This document shows, one piece after another, positions 1 through 8,055 of a DNA stretch of 32,431 nucleotides. Made by a program: the position numbers and the translations under genes. The DNA comes from Bacilli bacterium (lineage in GTDB: Bacteria; Bacillota_I; Bacilli_A; ML615J-28; CAG-313). The stretch's first letter is position 1. Every line of letters starts with the position of its first letter. The stretch lies in NCBI GenBank assembly GCA_900752975.1, contig CAADXH010000083.1, positions 1 through 32,431 on the forward strand. Direction: 5' to 3'. The notes beneath the pieces were generated by a model. That model worked only from the letters and a program-made list of their open reading frames with translations. It had not been told where the DNA came from and searched no databases.

Positions 1-2
1 AA

Positions 3-3000
3 TATTTACAAAATATGTTAGCAGATCCAATTAGTATTTCTGGATATGCTACACAAAACGTTGCAATTTACCTATTAGGTATTAATAATGCAATGTGGAA
101 TGAAACTTATAAAGCTACATATAAGGGTTTACCAAGTAGATTTACTACAGTTGATTGTACATCTGATGAAGTTAAGAATAGTTGGATGGCACATTGTGGA
201 TTAAGAACAACTTATACAGTTGAAGACGAAGTTAAACTTCCTTCAGTAGTAAAGGATAAAGCTACATTTATTGGTTGGTTCATTGGTGAAGAAAAAGTTG
301 AAAAGATTGAAAAAGGTACAATTGGCAATCTTGAATTAGTTGCAAAATTTGATGCTCCTAAATATAAAATTGCTTATAACCTTGATGGTGGTACACTTCC
401 TGAAGGTGCAGCTACTGAATATGTATTTGGTAAAGGTCTTACTGAACTTCCAGTTCCTACAAAAGTTGGATTTACATTCTTAGGTTGGTTCATTGGTGAA
501 GAAAAAGTTGAAAGCATCTCTGCAACTCAAGAAGGTGAAGTAGAATTAACTGCTAAATGGCAAGAAAATCCATCTCATACAATTACATTTGATCCTGCTG
601 AAGGTGTAATGCCTGCTGAATATCCAAGCAAATTCTATGAAGGTGTTGGTCTTGCAGAACTTCCAGTTCCTACAAGAGAAGGTTATACATTCGTAGGTTG
701 GTTTATTGGTGAAGAAAAAGTTGAAAGTATTGCAGCTGATACTACTACAAATATCGATTTAGTTGCTAAATGGGAAGAAAAAGTAGTACAAAGCGAATAT
801 TCAATTACTTATGACTTAAATGGTGGTGCATGGTCTGTTGCTAAGATTACTTCTTATGAAGAAATGGCACAAGCTTTCATGAATGCTTATGTTGAATATA
901 TTACAAATGATTATTCTGAAACTAAATACACTGGTGAAGCATTACCTGCTTCTGAATTTATGAATATTTCATTTAACTATGGCAATTTAGATGATTTCTT
1001 TGATAATGCTAAATATGCTGAATGGGCATGGGTAAGAACATTTGTTGTTGAATACTGTGCTAAAGTTGATGATCAATATAAAACAAATATTGCTGATAAG
1101 AATGGTGGATATCATAACACTATTTTAAGAGGTAATGTTCATGGTTTCATTAACCAAAGTAAATGGGATAAATGGCCAAGAAGTGCTGATTATTCAACAG
1201 TTCAATTTGCTGATTTCGAAGATAAACTTCCTGCTGGCAAGACAATTGAAGGCCCTGCTAAATATTTAAGCGGTACTGAAGCTGTTCTTGTTACTCCAGT
1301 TAAAGAAGGATTTGACTTTGCTGGTTGGTATAGTGGTGCTGAACTTGTTACAGCTATTACAGCTAAAATGACTGGCGACTTACATTTAGTTGCTAAATGG
1401 CGTGCTGCATCTGGTGAAGAAAACGTAATCTTCGTTGGTGCAGAACGTACTTATAAAACTCTAGCTGAAGCTCTAGCAGTTGCTAAAGCTGGCGACACAA
1501 TTAAAGTTGATGCAGGTACTTATGAAGGTGCTGAAATCACAGTTTCTGGCATTATCATTGCTGGTGCAAACGCAGGCGTTAATCCTGTTAACAGTGATAG
1601 AAGTGCTGAAACAGTATTTACAACAGATTTAGTTGTTAAAGCTGATGATGTTACAATTGATGGTATTCAAATTATTGGTGCTGCAAGAATCGCTGCATTA
1701 GATCAAGCAATTGAAAACTTAACAATTGTTAATGTTCATATTTTTGAATCTTACATTAACCCTCAATATGAATCAGCAAACGCTCCACTTTACTTCTATA
1801 GTACTGCTGAAGGTGTTGAATACAAGAACGTTGTTATTAAAAATGTTTTAAATACAGGTGCAAAAGATGGAAGACCTATGATTCTTTACGGAGCTTTATT
1901 TAATGGTTTAACTATTAAAGATAGTAAATTCGTTGGTGCTAGAAAGAATTTCAATGATGGTATTAAAATTGTTGATAGTGTCGCATTCGGTCTAAAAGGC
2001 GATGTTGAAATCGTTGGTAACCATTTTGAAAACTACTCACAATATGTAGTATGGCTAAAAGGTTATTGTGAAGGTAATTATAGCATTCAAAATAACGTAT
2101 TTGTAAATAATGGTCAAACAGCTGCTAACCATGCTGCAGTAACTATTGCTAGTTACAAAGGCGCTGCTGAAGGTACAGTTGTATTTGATTTCTTATACAA
2201 TACAGTAAGAAATAGCTATATGGCAGTTAGAATTGACAAAGTAGATTCTAGAACTGCTGAAAACTTTGTTGCTCATATTAACTATAACAAGATATATGAA
2301 TGTGCTGCTACATACTATGTTAAGAACTCAATGGCATTTACTATTGACGCTACAAATAACTATTATGATAAGACTCCTGTTGCTGCAATGTTCTTAAATG
2401 CTACATGGGAACCTTATTATGAAGATGAATCTAAAGTTCCTCTATATGGACAACCTTTAACATTCAAATCAATTAGTTATGAATTAGATGGTGGTGAACT
2501 TGATAGTACAGCTCCTACTTCATTTGATTCTGTAACTGGTCTTTCTGTACTTCCAACTCCAACAAAAGAAAATAGAATTTTCGTTGGTTGGTTGATGAAT
2601 GGTGAATTTGTAACATCTATTCCTGCTGGTACAGATACAGCTGTTACACTTACTGCTGTATGGCGTGAAGACGCAATTTACGTAAGTAAAAATGGCGAAA
2701 GTTATGCTGTTGCAACAATAGCAGAAGCTCTAGCAAAAGCAAAAGCTGGCGATAAGATTATTATTCTTGCTGGTGAATATGAAGAAAACGTAAAAATCTC
2801 AGTTGCTAACTTAACAATTGTCGGTCCAAATGAAGGTATTAATCCTAATACTGCTACAAGAAAAGCAGAAGCAATTATTAAAGGTGTTATTTCTTTTGAT
2901 AAAGCTGCTACAAACTTAACAATTGATGGTTTAGCATTTACTGGTTCTGCAAAAGTTAAAAATGCTAACAACGGTGATACTATTTCTGGATTAACATTCC

Positions 3001-6000
3001 AAAATAACGTTGCTTATGATATGGCACAAACAACTGCATGGATATTAAATAGATACGTTTCTAATGCATTCTTAGAAATCAAAGTTTCATCTGGTGCTTC
3101 TAAGAACATCCAAGTATTCAACAACAAATTTACAAATGTTGGTGATATCAATGTTTTAATTAATAGAGTTGAAAACTTAACAGTTGATGGTAACGTATTT
3201 ATGAACTTTGGTAGTGATGCTGTTCGTCTTGAAGGTGGATACTGTTATGGTATTTTATCATTCACTAATAACCACTTTGAACAAGAAACTGCTGGTAATG
3301 GTAATAATGCAATTTTTGGATATTCACTTGCTGGTGCAGGTGGCTCATCAACTAAAGTAATCGTTAGAGCTAATACTTTCAAACAAGTAGGCTCAAGTAA
3401 TACTGAAACATCACCTTATAACAATGCACTTAGTGCTCACGTATTCCAAGAAAATTTAACAGCTTGGTTAGTTGAAGAAAATATTTTTGATCATTGTGTT
3501 AACCCAATGTGGCTACGTAACAATGGTGCATCAGCTTCTAATTGGAGTTGTGTAGTTAAAAACAACCAATTCCTAGGTGTTCCTGCAGATCATTATTTTG
3601 GAACTTACAGAGGTGCTGATAATGAAAAAACAAACCCTCATCTAGCAGTATTTGAAGGTAACTACTATGAAGATAATGATGGTAATGTTATTACTGACTT
3701 AACTGCATACGCTGCAATGTTCAAACACTTAAGTACTTATGGTACAGCTCTTGCTGAAAAACCAACAATGGGTGCAAGTGAAAAATATGAATTCTGGAAG
3801 ATTAGTTATGATCTAGATGGTGGTAATGCAAAAGGTCTTGTATATTACTATAACAAAGACACAGGCGCAATTACTCTTCCTGTTCCTACATGGAATATTT
3901 ATCATGAATTTAAAGGTTGGTCATTAAATGGCACAATCATTACTGAAATTCCTGCTGGTTCTAAAGGAGATTTACATATCGTGGCTACATGGGAAGAATT
4001 AGAAGGTAACCCTGTTACTCTTGAATTTGAATTAAACGGTGGTAACTGGAATTATGCTTCATTTGATGAAATTAGCTTAGATTTAATTAAAGATTACAAT
4101 GCATGGGGTGGCACAAACTACACTCAAGCTACAGTTCCTAGCAGTCAATGGACAGAAGTTAATATTCCTAATTTCTTCTATAGTGCAGGTATGTCAGAAA
4201 AATGGGGCTGGCTTGCTAAATGGTTAAGTGAAGTTGGTGGAAATCCAAACAAGAGAGCATGTGCTGCATTACTAGAATATACGGATGTAGATACATATAA
4301 AGCAGCCAATAGTAACTGGACATATGCAGCAAGTTATGAATTTAGAGCATTTATGAAAGGCGGAACTGCTTATGAAAATGGTAACTATAAATCTTCAGAT
4401 TATAGTGATCAAGTTTTAAGAGAACAAGTATGGACACCATATCTTGAAACAGTTAAGGCAACATTAGATACAACTGAAGGTAAAGTATTAACTCTACCTA
4501 CTCCTAAGAAACCTTTCCTAACATTTGTTGGTTGGTATGATAATGCTGAATTTACTGGTGAGGCTATCACAACTATTACTGTTGGTGTTACAAACCCTAA
4601 ATATTATGCTAAGTTCGTTGACTTAAATCCTGTTACAAACGTTAATATTAAAAACGCTATAACAGAAACTAAACGTTTCACAACATTACAATTAGAATGG
4701 GAAGTATTACCTGCAGATGCAGCTAATAAAGCAGTTAAATTCATCACTAGTGATGAAAAGGTTGCTACTATTAGTTCAGAAGGTTTAATTACTTTCTTAA
4801 CAGTTGGTACAGTTACTATTAAAGTTGTTTCACTTGCAAATGATAGAGTATTTGGTGAAATGACAGTTAATGTATATGTTCCTGAACACATTAATGGTGA
4901 ATATGCAACTAGTTCATATGTTGTTGTAAACGAAACAATCGCATTAAATGCAAGTATTGTAAATGGTACAGGCGAAATTGAATGGTCAAGCTTAAATCCT
5001 GATATCGCAACAGTTGAAAACGGTATTGTTACTGGTGTTAAAGCTGGTACTGCAACAATCGTTGCTTCAAAAGTTGGTAACCCAGATATTAAACTTGAAT
5101 TCGTAGTAATCGTTCTTGCAGCTGATGAAACTGGCGTTGTTAAATTCGTAATGGAACAAAATAATGCTAATATCTTCTTAAGATCACAACTTGGTATTGG
5201 TGCTGGTGGTTATGCTTACTATGCTGATATCTTAAGTAGTGTTTCTAAATTATTATTTGAAGCTTACGAAATTAATAAGAAATACTATACAGAAACTCCT
5301 ACTAAGTCAAATCATTCAGGTGTAAGACAAGGTGCATTAGAATTTATCACTGTTCACTATACTGGTAATATGGCTGCAGGTTCAACTGCAAGTGCTAATG
5401 CTAACTATTTCGTAAATCAATCAAATGATTCATCAATCCACTATGTAACTGGTAACGATGGTATCTTCTATTGTTATGACGAAAAATATGTTACATGGCA
5501 TGCTGGTGATGGTACTGGTACTCCATTTGAATGGTATCCAACTGGTGTTATGGTAAAAGAAGGAGATCCTACTCGTCCTGTTGTTACAATAACAGAAAAT
5601 TCTAAATTTGCAATCAATGGTACTGAATCTACAGTTGCTTGTCCTAGTGGTAAGAGAAGATACTGGGATGCAACATTAGGTAAAGTTGTTGAAGGTGAAA
5701 CTATTGTTCCTACAGATAGTAAATACTTAACAGATTTAGGCCCAGCTGTTAAAGTTGTTGATGGTCAATACTACATTGGTAGAACATGGTGGTGTAATAG
5801 CCAAGTTATCGAAGGTCGCGTTTGCTCACTAGGTGGTAACTTAAATAGTATTGGTATTGAAACAGCTTGTAACGAAGGATCAGACTTATGGTATACATGG
5901 CAAAAGACTGCTAAACTAGTTTCTGACTTAATGATTAGACATGAACTTGACATCGAAAGAGTTAAAGGTCATAACTTCTTCTCAGCAAAAGATTGTCCTC

Positions 6001-6278
6001 AACCAATGCTTGAAAATGAAGATGAAATTTGGTGGGAATTCATCGAACTAGTTAAAGCTGAAAATACTGCTATGACAACCTATAAAGATTGGACATTCAC
6101 AATGGTATCAAATAACCCTACTTTAGTAAATAATACTGGCCGTGTTATTGCACAACCTGAATTTGATACATGTGTAACTTATACTGTTACAGCAACTAAC
6201 GGTGAAGAAACTAAGACTATCACTCTAGCTTCTATGATTCCTGGTATGTACCGTAATCTAGCTCGTGGTGAAAGATAG
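3..6278 (+). CDS. Giant modular surface protein with C-terminal N-acetylmuramoyl-L-alanine amidase domain (5' end missing)
   Basis: The frame is open to the left edge. The first in-frame ATG (15) has no ribosome binding site and is not followed by a signal peptide, so the true start lies outside the window. Residue numbers count from that ATG. Seven InlB B-type (Listeria-Bacteroides) repeats end in a GW motif at about residues 87, 157, 228, 437, 858, 1301 and 1506. Two right-handed beta-helix-like blocks (about 471-800 and 885-1240) each open with a 'TxxEALAxAKAGD' motif, as in pectate-lyase-like folds. Two BIG2-like domains follow (about 1541-1624 and 1625-1704). An Amidase_2/PGRP domain (about 1771-2015) keeps H1781, H1986 and C1994 as likely zinc ligands, with the T7-lysozyme-like spacing of 8 between the last two, and E1949 in 'IGIE'. 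The family cleaves the MurNAc-L-Ala bond of peptidoglycan. No LPXTG or C-terminal membrane anchor is visible. A terminator follows. Confidence 0.85.
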   Translation, partial: YLQNMLADPISISGYATQNVAIYLLGINNAMWNETYKATYKGLPSRFTTVDCTSDEVKNSWMAHCGLRTTYTVEDEVKLPSVVKDKATFIGWFIGEEKVEKIEKGTIGNLELVAKFDAPKYKIAYNLDGGTLPEGAATEYVFGKGLTELPVPTKVGFTFLGWFIGEEKVESISATQEGEVELTAKWQENPSHTITFDPAEGVMPAEYPSKFYEGVGLAELPVPTREGYTFVGWFIGEEKVESIAADTTTNIDLVAKWEEKVVQSEYSITYDLNGGAWSVAKITSYEEMAQAFMNAYVEYITNDYSETKYTGEALPASEFMNISFNYGNLDDFFDNAKYAEWAWVRTFVVEYCAKVDDQYKTNIADKNGGYHNTILRGNVHGFINQSKWDKWPRSADYSTVQFADFEDKLPAGKTIEGPAKYLSGTEAVLVTPVKEGFDFAGWYSGAELVTAITAKMTGDLHLVAKWRAASGEENVIFVGAERTYKTLAEALAVAKAGDTIKVDAGTYEGAEITVSGIIIAGANAGVNPVNSDRSAETVFTTDLVVKADDVTIDGIQIIGAARIAALDQAIENLTIVNVHIFESYINPQYESANAPLYFYSTAEGVEYKNVVIKNVLNTGAKDGRPMILYGALFNGLTIKDSKFVGARKNFNDGIKIVDSVAFGLKGDVEIVGNHFENYSQYVVWLKGYCEGNYSIQNNVFVNNGQTAANHAAVTIASYKGAAEGTVVFDFLYNTVRNSYMAVRIDKVDSRTAENFVAHINYNKIYECAATYYVKNSMAFTIDATNNYYDKTPVAAMFLNATWEPYYEDESKVPLYGQPLTFKSISYELDGGELDSTAPTSFDSVTGLSVLPTPTKENRIFVGWLMNGEFVTSIPAGTDTAVTLTAVWREDAIYVSKNGESYAVATIAEALAKAKAGDKIIILAGEYEENVKISVANLTIVGPNEGINPNTATRKAEAIIKGVISFDKAATNLTIDGLAFTGSAKVKNANNGDTISGLTFQNNVAYDMAQTTAWILNRYVSNAFLEIKVSSGASKNIQVFNNKFTNVGDINVLINRVENLTVDGNVFMNFGSDAVRLEGGYCYGILSFTNNHFEQETAGNGNNAIFGYSLAGAGGSSTKVIVRANTFKQVGSSNTETSPYNNALSAHVFQENLTAWLVEENIFDHCVNPMWLRNNGASASNWSCVVKNNQFLGVPADHYFGTYRGADNEKTNPHLAVFEGNYYEDNDGNVITDLTAYAAMFKHLSTYGTALAEKPTMGASEKYEFWKISYDLDGGNAKGLVYYYNKDTGAITLPVPTWNIYHEFKGWSLNGTIITEIPAGSKGDLHIVATWEELEGNPVTLEFELNGGNWNYASFDEISLDLIKDYNAWGGTNYTQATVPSSQWTEVNIPNFFYSAGMSEKWGWLAKWLSEVGGNPNKRACAALLEYTDVDTYKAANSNWTYAASYEFRAFMKGGTAYENGNYKSSDYSDQVLREQVWTPYLETVKATLDTTEGKVLTLPTPKKPFLTFVGWYDNAEFTGEAITTITVGVTNPKYYAKFVDLNPVTNVNIKNAITETKRFTTLQLEWEVLPADAANKAVKFITSDEKVATISSEGLITFLTVGTVTIKVVSLANDRVFGEMTVNVYVPEHINGEYATSSYVVVNETIALNASIVNGTGEIEWSSLNPDIATVENGIVTGVKAGTATIVASKVGNPDIKLEFVVIVLAADETGVVKFVMEQNNANIFLRSQLGIGAGGYAYYADILSSVSKLLFEAYEINKKYYTETPTKSNHSGVRQGALEFITVHYTGNMAAGSTASANANYFVNQSNDSSIHYVTGNDGIFYCYDEKYVTWHAGDGTGTPFEWYPTGVMVKEGDPTRPVVTITENSKFAINGTESTVACPSGKRRYWDATLGKVVEGETIVPTDSKYLTDLGPAVKVVDGQYYIGRTWWCNSQVIEGRVCSLGGNLNSIGIETACNEGSDLWYTWQKTAKLVSDLMIRHELDIERVKGHNFFSAKDCPQPMLENEDEIWWEFIELVKAENTAMTTYKDWTFTMVSNNPTLVNNTGRVIAQPEFDTCVTYTVTATNGEETKTITLASMIPGMYRNLARGER
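273..726 (+). repeat. Three near-identical DNA repeats encoding GWFIGEEKVE
   Basis: A stretch of about 30 bases starting at 273, 483 and 696 is nearly identical in all three copies and encodes GWFIGEEKVE in each. The spacings are 210 and 213 bases, that is 70 and 71 codons, one InlB B-repeat each. Later repeats of the same protein have diverged at this position, so these three are the most recent duplicates or have been homogenised. Confidence 0.8.
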
Positions 6279-6348
6279 AATTATGTTTTATAAAATTTAT
6301 TGTAGCTTTATATAATATAGTAAAAGATCAATAAATTTTCACAAAATC

Positions 6349-6392
6349 AAAAAGCATATCGAAGACTATCGGTCTATAGATATGCTTTTTTT
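6349..6392 (+). terminator. Rho-independent terminator of the giant amidase gene
   Basis: An outer stem pairs AAAGCATATC (6351-6360) with GATATGCTTT (6379-6388). An inner AGAC/GTCT helix (6363-6366 with 6372-6375) sits inside it. A run of T follows. It lies about 70 bases after the stop codon. Confidence 0.85.
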
Positions 6393-6422
6393 CAGGTATT
6401 TAGTTTTTTATTACTATAATCA

Positions 6423-6451
6423 TTGTGCAATTTTTAGTATTATGGTATAAT
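6423..6451 (+). promoter_or_regulatory. Promoter with extended -10
   Basis: TTGTGC (6423-6428), a 17-base spacer, then TATAAT (6446-6451) preceded by TG at 6443-6444. Predicted transcription start is near 6458. It drives the leader RNA and probably the small ORF and the 149-residue gene. Confidence 0.75.
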
Positions 6452-6464
6452 GAAGGTAGAAATA

Positions 6465-6548
6465 TTTTTCCTAAGTTTGCTTTTTAACACCCTTAAGAAA
6501 ATACATACTAATTATTAAACAAGCTCTCTTAGGTAAAAGAGGGTTTTT
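6465..6548 (+). promoter_or_regulatory. Attenuator-like leader with alternative helices and internal terminator
   Basis: A terminator hairpin pairs CTCTCTT (6524-6530) with AAGAGGG (6537-6543), with one T-G wobble and a 6-base loop, followed by five T (6544-6548). A competing helix pairs CCTAAG (6470-6475) with CTTAGG (6528-6533) and can extend through T-A pairs to 6465 and 6538 across one mismatch. It uses bases of both terminator arms, so the two cannot coexist. This is the layout of an attenuator, although the trigger is unknown. A stand-alone small RNA of about 90 nt is the alternative. Confidence 0.5.
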
Positions 6549-6580
6549 GCACTTGTAGGGTATTCTGAAAGGAGTAAACA

Positions 6581-6646
6581 GTGATAAAATTATATTTATT
6601 ATTTGGTGAAATTATCTTCATTTCTTTATTAGCACTATTATGTTAA
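6581..6646 (+). CDS. Putative 21-residue hydrophobic membrane peptide
   Basis: A GTG codon at 6581 sits 6 bases after AAAGGAG (6568-6574), one of the best ribosome binding sites nearby. The product begins MIKLYLLFGE and ends LLALLC before TAA. Apart from K3 and E10 it is almost entirely hydrophobic, so one short membrane helix is likely. It lies between the leader terminator and the 149-residue gene, about 50 bases upstream of the latter. It could be a leader peptide that controls the next gene, a type I toxin-like peptide, or a chance reading frame. The site and start codon are seen directly; function is not known. Confidence 0.45.
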   Translation: MIKLYLLFGEIIFISLLALLC

Positions 6647-6697
6647 TAGAGAAAATAAAACTCATATTTGGTATTTGTTTTGATAGGAGAATTTAAT

Positions 6698-7147
6698 GTG
6701 AAAAAATATTTTAAATTATTAGACTTATTAATTGATACTTCCGATTGTGTTGCTTTTGAAGTGCAAGCGTACGAAAATTTAAATTTTAAAATTACTGAAG
6801 AAGAAATTATTGATCTTTTTAATAAGTATATTAAGAATTTTTCACATAATTTTAAAAATGAAGCAAAAGAATATACTCTTGAAGAAATTTCAATAGATGA
6901 ATTATTTGTGGAATATACAGTAGATCCTAAGACTGAGTCTTTCTTAAATGATACAAATAACTTTTTAAGATTTAGTATCCAGTATATTTATGATGATTAC
7001 ATCATTACTAAGTACAGTAATAGATTTACAATTTATAAAAATATGATCTTTTTACAAAAGTATAATGAACTTGATGAAAGACAAATTTATGTAGTTAATG
7101 ATAAATATGTTTCTAGTTTCTATGAATGTGTTTTAAGTATTAGCTAA
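6698..7147 (+). CDS. Hypothetical protein, 149 residues
   Basis: I do not recognise this protein. The chosen start is GTG at 6698, 7 bases after TAGGAGA (6684-6690). The upstream in-frame TTG at 6668 would place that binding site inside the gene. The product begins MKKYFKLLDLLIDTSD, is acidic and rich in Phe, Tyr and Asn, and has no signal peptide or membrane segment. The N-terminal half looks helical ('ITEEEIIDLFNKYIKNF') and the C-terminal half beta-rich ('YDDYIITKYSNRFTIYKNMIFL'), which suggests a small soluble cytoplasmic protein. It is probably transcribed from the promoter at 6423-6451 and ends before a hairpin at 7215. It has no functional link to its neighbours that I can see. Confidence 0.7.
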   Translation: MKKYFKLLDLLIDTSDCVAFEVQAYENLNFKITEEEIIDLFNKYIKNFSHNFKNEAKEYTLEEISIDELFVEYTVDPKTESFLNDTNNFLRFSIQYIYDDYIITKYSNRFTIYKNMIFLQKYNELDERQIYVVNDKYVSSFYECVLSIS

Positions 7148-7214
7148 AAATTAAAGATAAATATGATTAAGTGTTGTATGTAGCATGAGTAAAAAAGGTT
7201 ATATATCAAATTAG

Positions 7215-7246
7215 ACCACCCGTTATATGGGTGGTTATAATTTTGT
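7215..7246 (+). terminator. Terminator after the 149-residue gene
   Basis: ACCACCC (7215-7221) pairs with GGGTGGT (7229-7235) around a 7-base loop, followed by a mixed AT tail with TTTT. The stem is GC-rich for this genome; the T-run is interrupted. Confidence 0.6.
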
Positions 7247-7250
7247 TTGC

Positions 7251-7279
7251 TTGCAAAAAATAACGATTTTTGTTATAAT
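7251..7279 (+). promoter_or_regulatory. Promoter of the rsmE-mtaB-helicase-nfo operon
   Basis: TTGCAA (7251-7256), a 17-base spacer and TATAAT (7274-7279), with TG at 7271-7272 giving an extended -10. The rsmE start follows 26 bases later. Confidence 0.8.
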
Positions 7280-7305
7280 ATATAAATATAAAGAGTGGTG
7301 ATATT

Positions 7306-8055
7306 ATGCAAAGATACTTTTTAAATGATAGTACAGCAACTATTGATTTAAATACCAAAATAATTACTATTACGGGTGATGATGCTCATCATATGGCAAA
7401 TGTGATGAGAATGAAAATAGGAGATAAGGTTTATACTTGTTATAACTCTTTAACTTGTATTTCTGAAATTATTGATATCACAAATCATAATGTCACATTA
7501 AAAATAGTAGAAGAACTTTTAGAGGATAAGGAACTTCCGTGTGAAGTGACAATTGCTCAAGGACTAGTTAGAAAAGAAAAAATGGAAGAAGTGATTGACC
7601 ACATTACTGAACTTGGAGCTTCATTTTATCTTCCTGTTATTATGACAAGATCAAATGTAAAACTTAAAGATGAAAAACTTGATAAGAAGCAAATTAGGTT
7701 AAATAAGATTGCGAAAGAAGCAGCTGAACAAGCCCATCGCACGAAAATTTTAGAAGTAAAAGAACCAGTTACATTTAAAGATTTTATTAAAATAAGTTGT
7801 GACTATGATTTATGTTTAGTTGCTCATGTTGATGAATCTAATAATTTATATTTAGGTGATGTAATAACTAATGAAAATAAAATACTGGTACTTGTGGGAC
7901 CTGAAGGTGGAATTGATGAAAAAGAACTAGTCAGTTTAAAAGAAGCAGGGTTTAAGTTTGTAAGCCTTGGCAAGAGAGTTTTAAGAACAGAAGTTGCTCC
8001 AAGCTATATAATGAGTATAATTGACTATAAAAGAGGAAATAAACATGAAATTTAG
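7306..8055 (+). CDS. rsmE: 16S rRNA (uracil1498-N3)-methyltransferase RsmE
   Basis: RsmE uses S-adenosylmethionine to methylate N3 of U1498 in helix 44 of 16S rRNA. The N-terminal PUA-like part shows 'ITGDDAHHMANVMRMKIGDKV' in two adjoining pieces, the usual RsmE opening. The C-terminal SPOUT (trefoil-knot) part has the LVGPEGGI motif at about residues 196-203 and ends with the family's 'LGKRVLRTEVAP' segment. At 249 residues it matches family length. It is the first gene of an operon with its own promoter and overlaps mtaB by 11 bases, which suggests translational coupling. RsmE next to an MtaB-type methylthiotransferase is a common Firmicute arrangement. Confidence 0.95.
   Translation: MQRYFLNDSTATIDLNTKIITITGDDAHHMANVMRMKIGDKVYTCYNSLTCISEIIDITNHNVTLKIVEELLEDKELPCEVTIAQGLVRKEKMEEVIDHITELGASFYLPVIMTRSNVKLKDEKLDKKQIRLNKIAKEAAEQAHRTKILEVKEPVTFKDFIKISCDYDLCLVAHVDESNNLYLGDVITNENKILVLVGPEGGIDEKELVSLKEAGFKFVSLGKRVLRTEVAPSYIMSIIDYKRGNKHEI

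Larger units (their letters stand above)
6279..6697. other. Gene-poor interval of about 420 bases holding RNA signals and one tiny ORF
   Basis: No conventional gene lies here. In order it holds the amidase terminator (6349-6392), a promoter (6423-6451), a leader with two mutually exclusive helices and an internal terminator (6465-6548), and a 21-codon hydrophobic ORF with a good ribosome binding site (6581-6646). I tried to match it to 6S RNA, SRP RNA, T-box and preQ1 motifs and found no convincing fit. Confidence 0.7.

Noticed and set aside
2702..2971. Open frame of 89 codons on the minus strand within the giant amidase gene
   Set aside because: It is a shadow of the coding strand in a repeat-rich gene, with no ribosome binding site or recognisable product.
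6470..6520. preQ1-I riboswitch, suggested by 'AACACCC' and 'ACTAA' segments
   Set aside because: The first stem would need a bulge and the tail does not pair with the loop as the pseudoknot requires; the downstream gene is not a queuosine gene.
6456..6660. 6S RNA or SRP RNA in the orphan region
   Set aside because: There is no long rod with a central bubble and no conserved SRP tip sequence, and an internal terminator would cut the transcript at about 90 nt.
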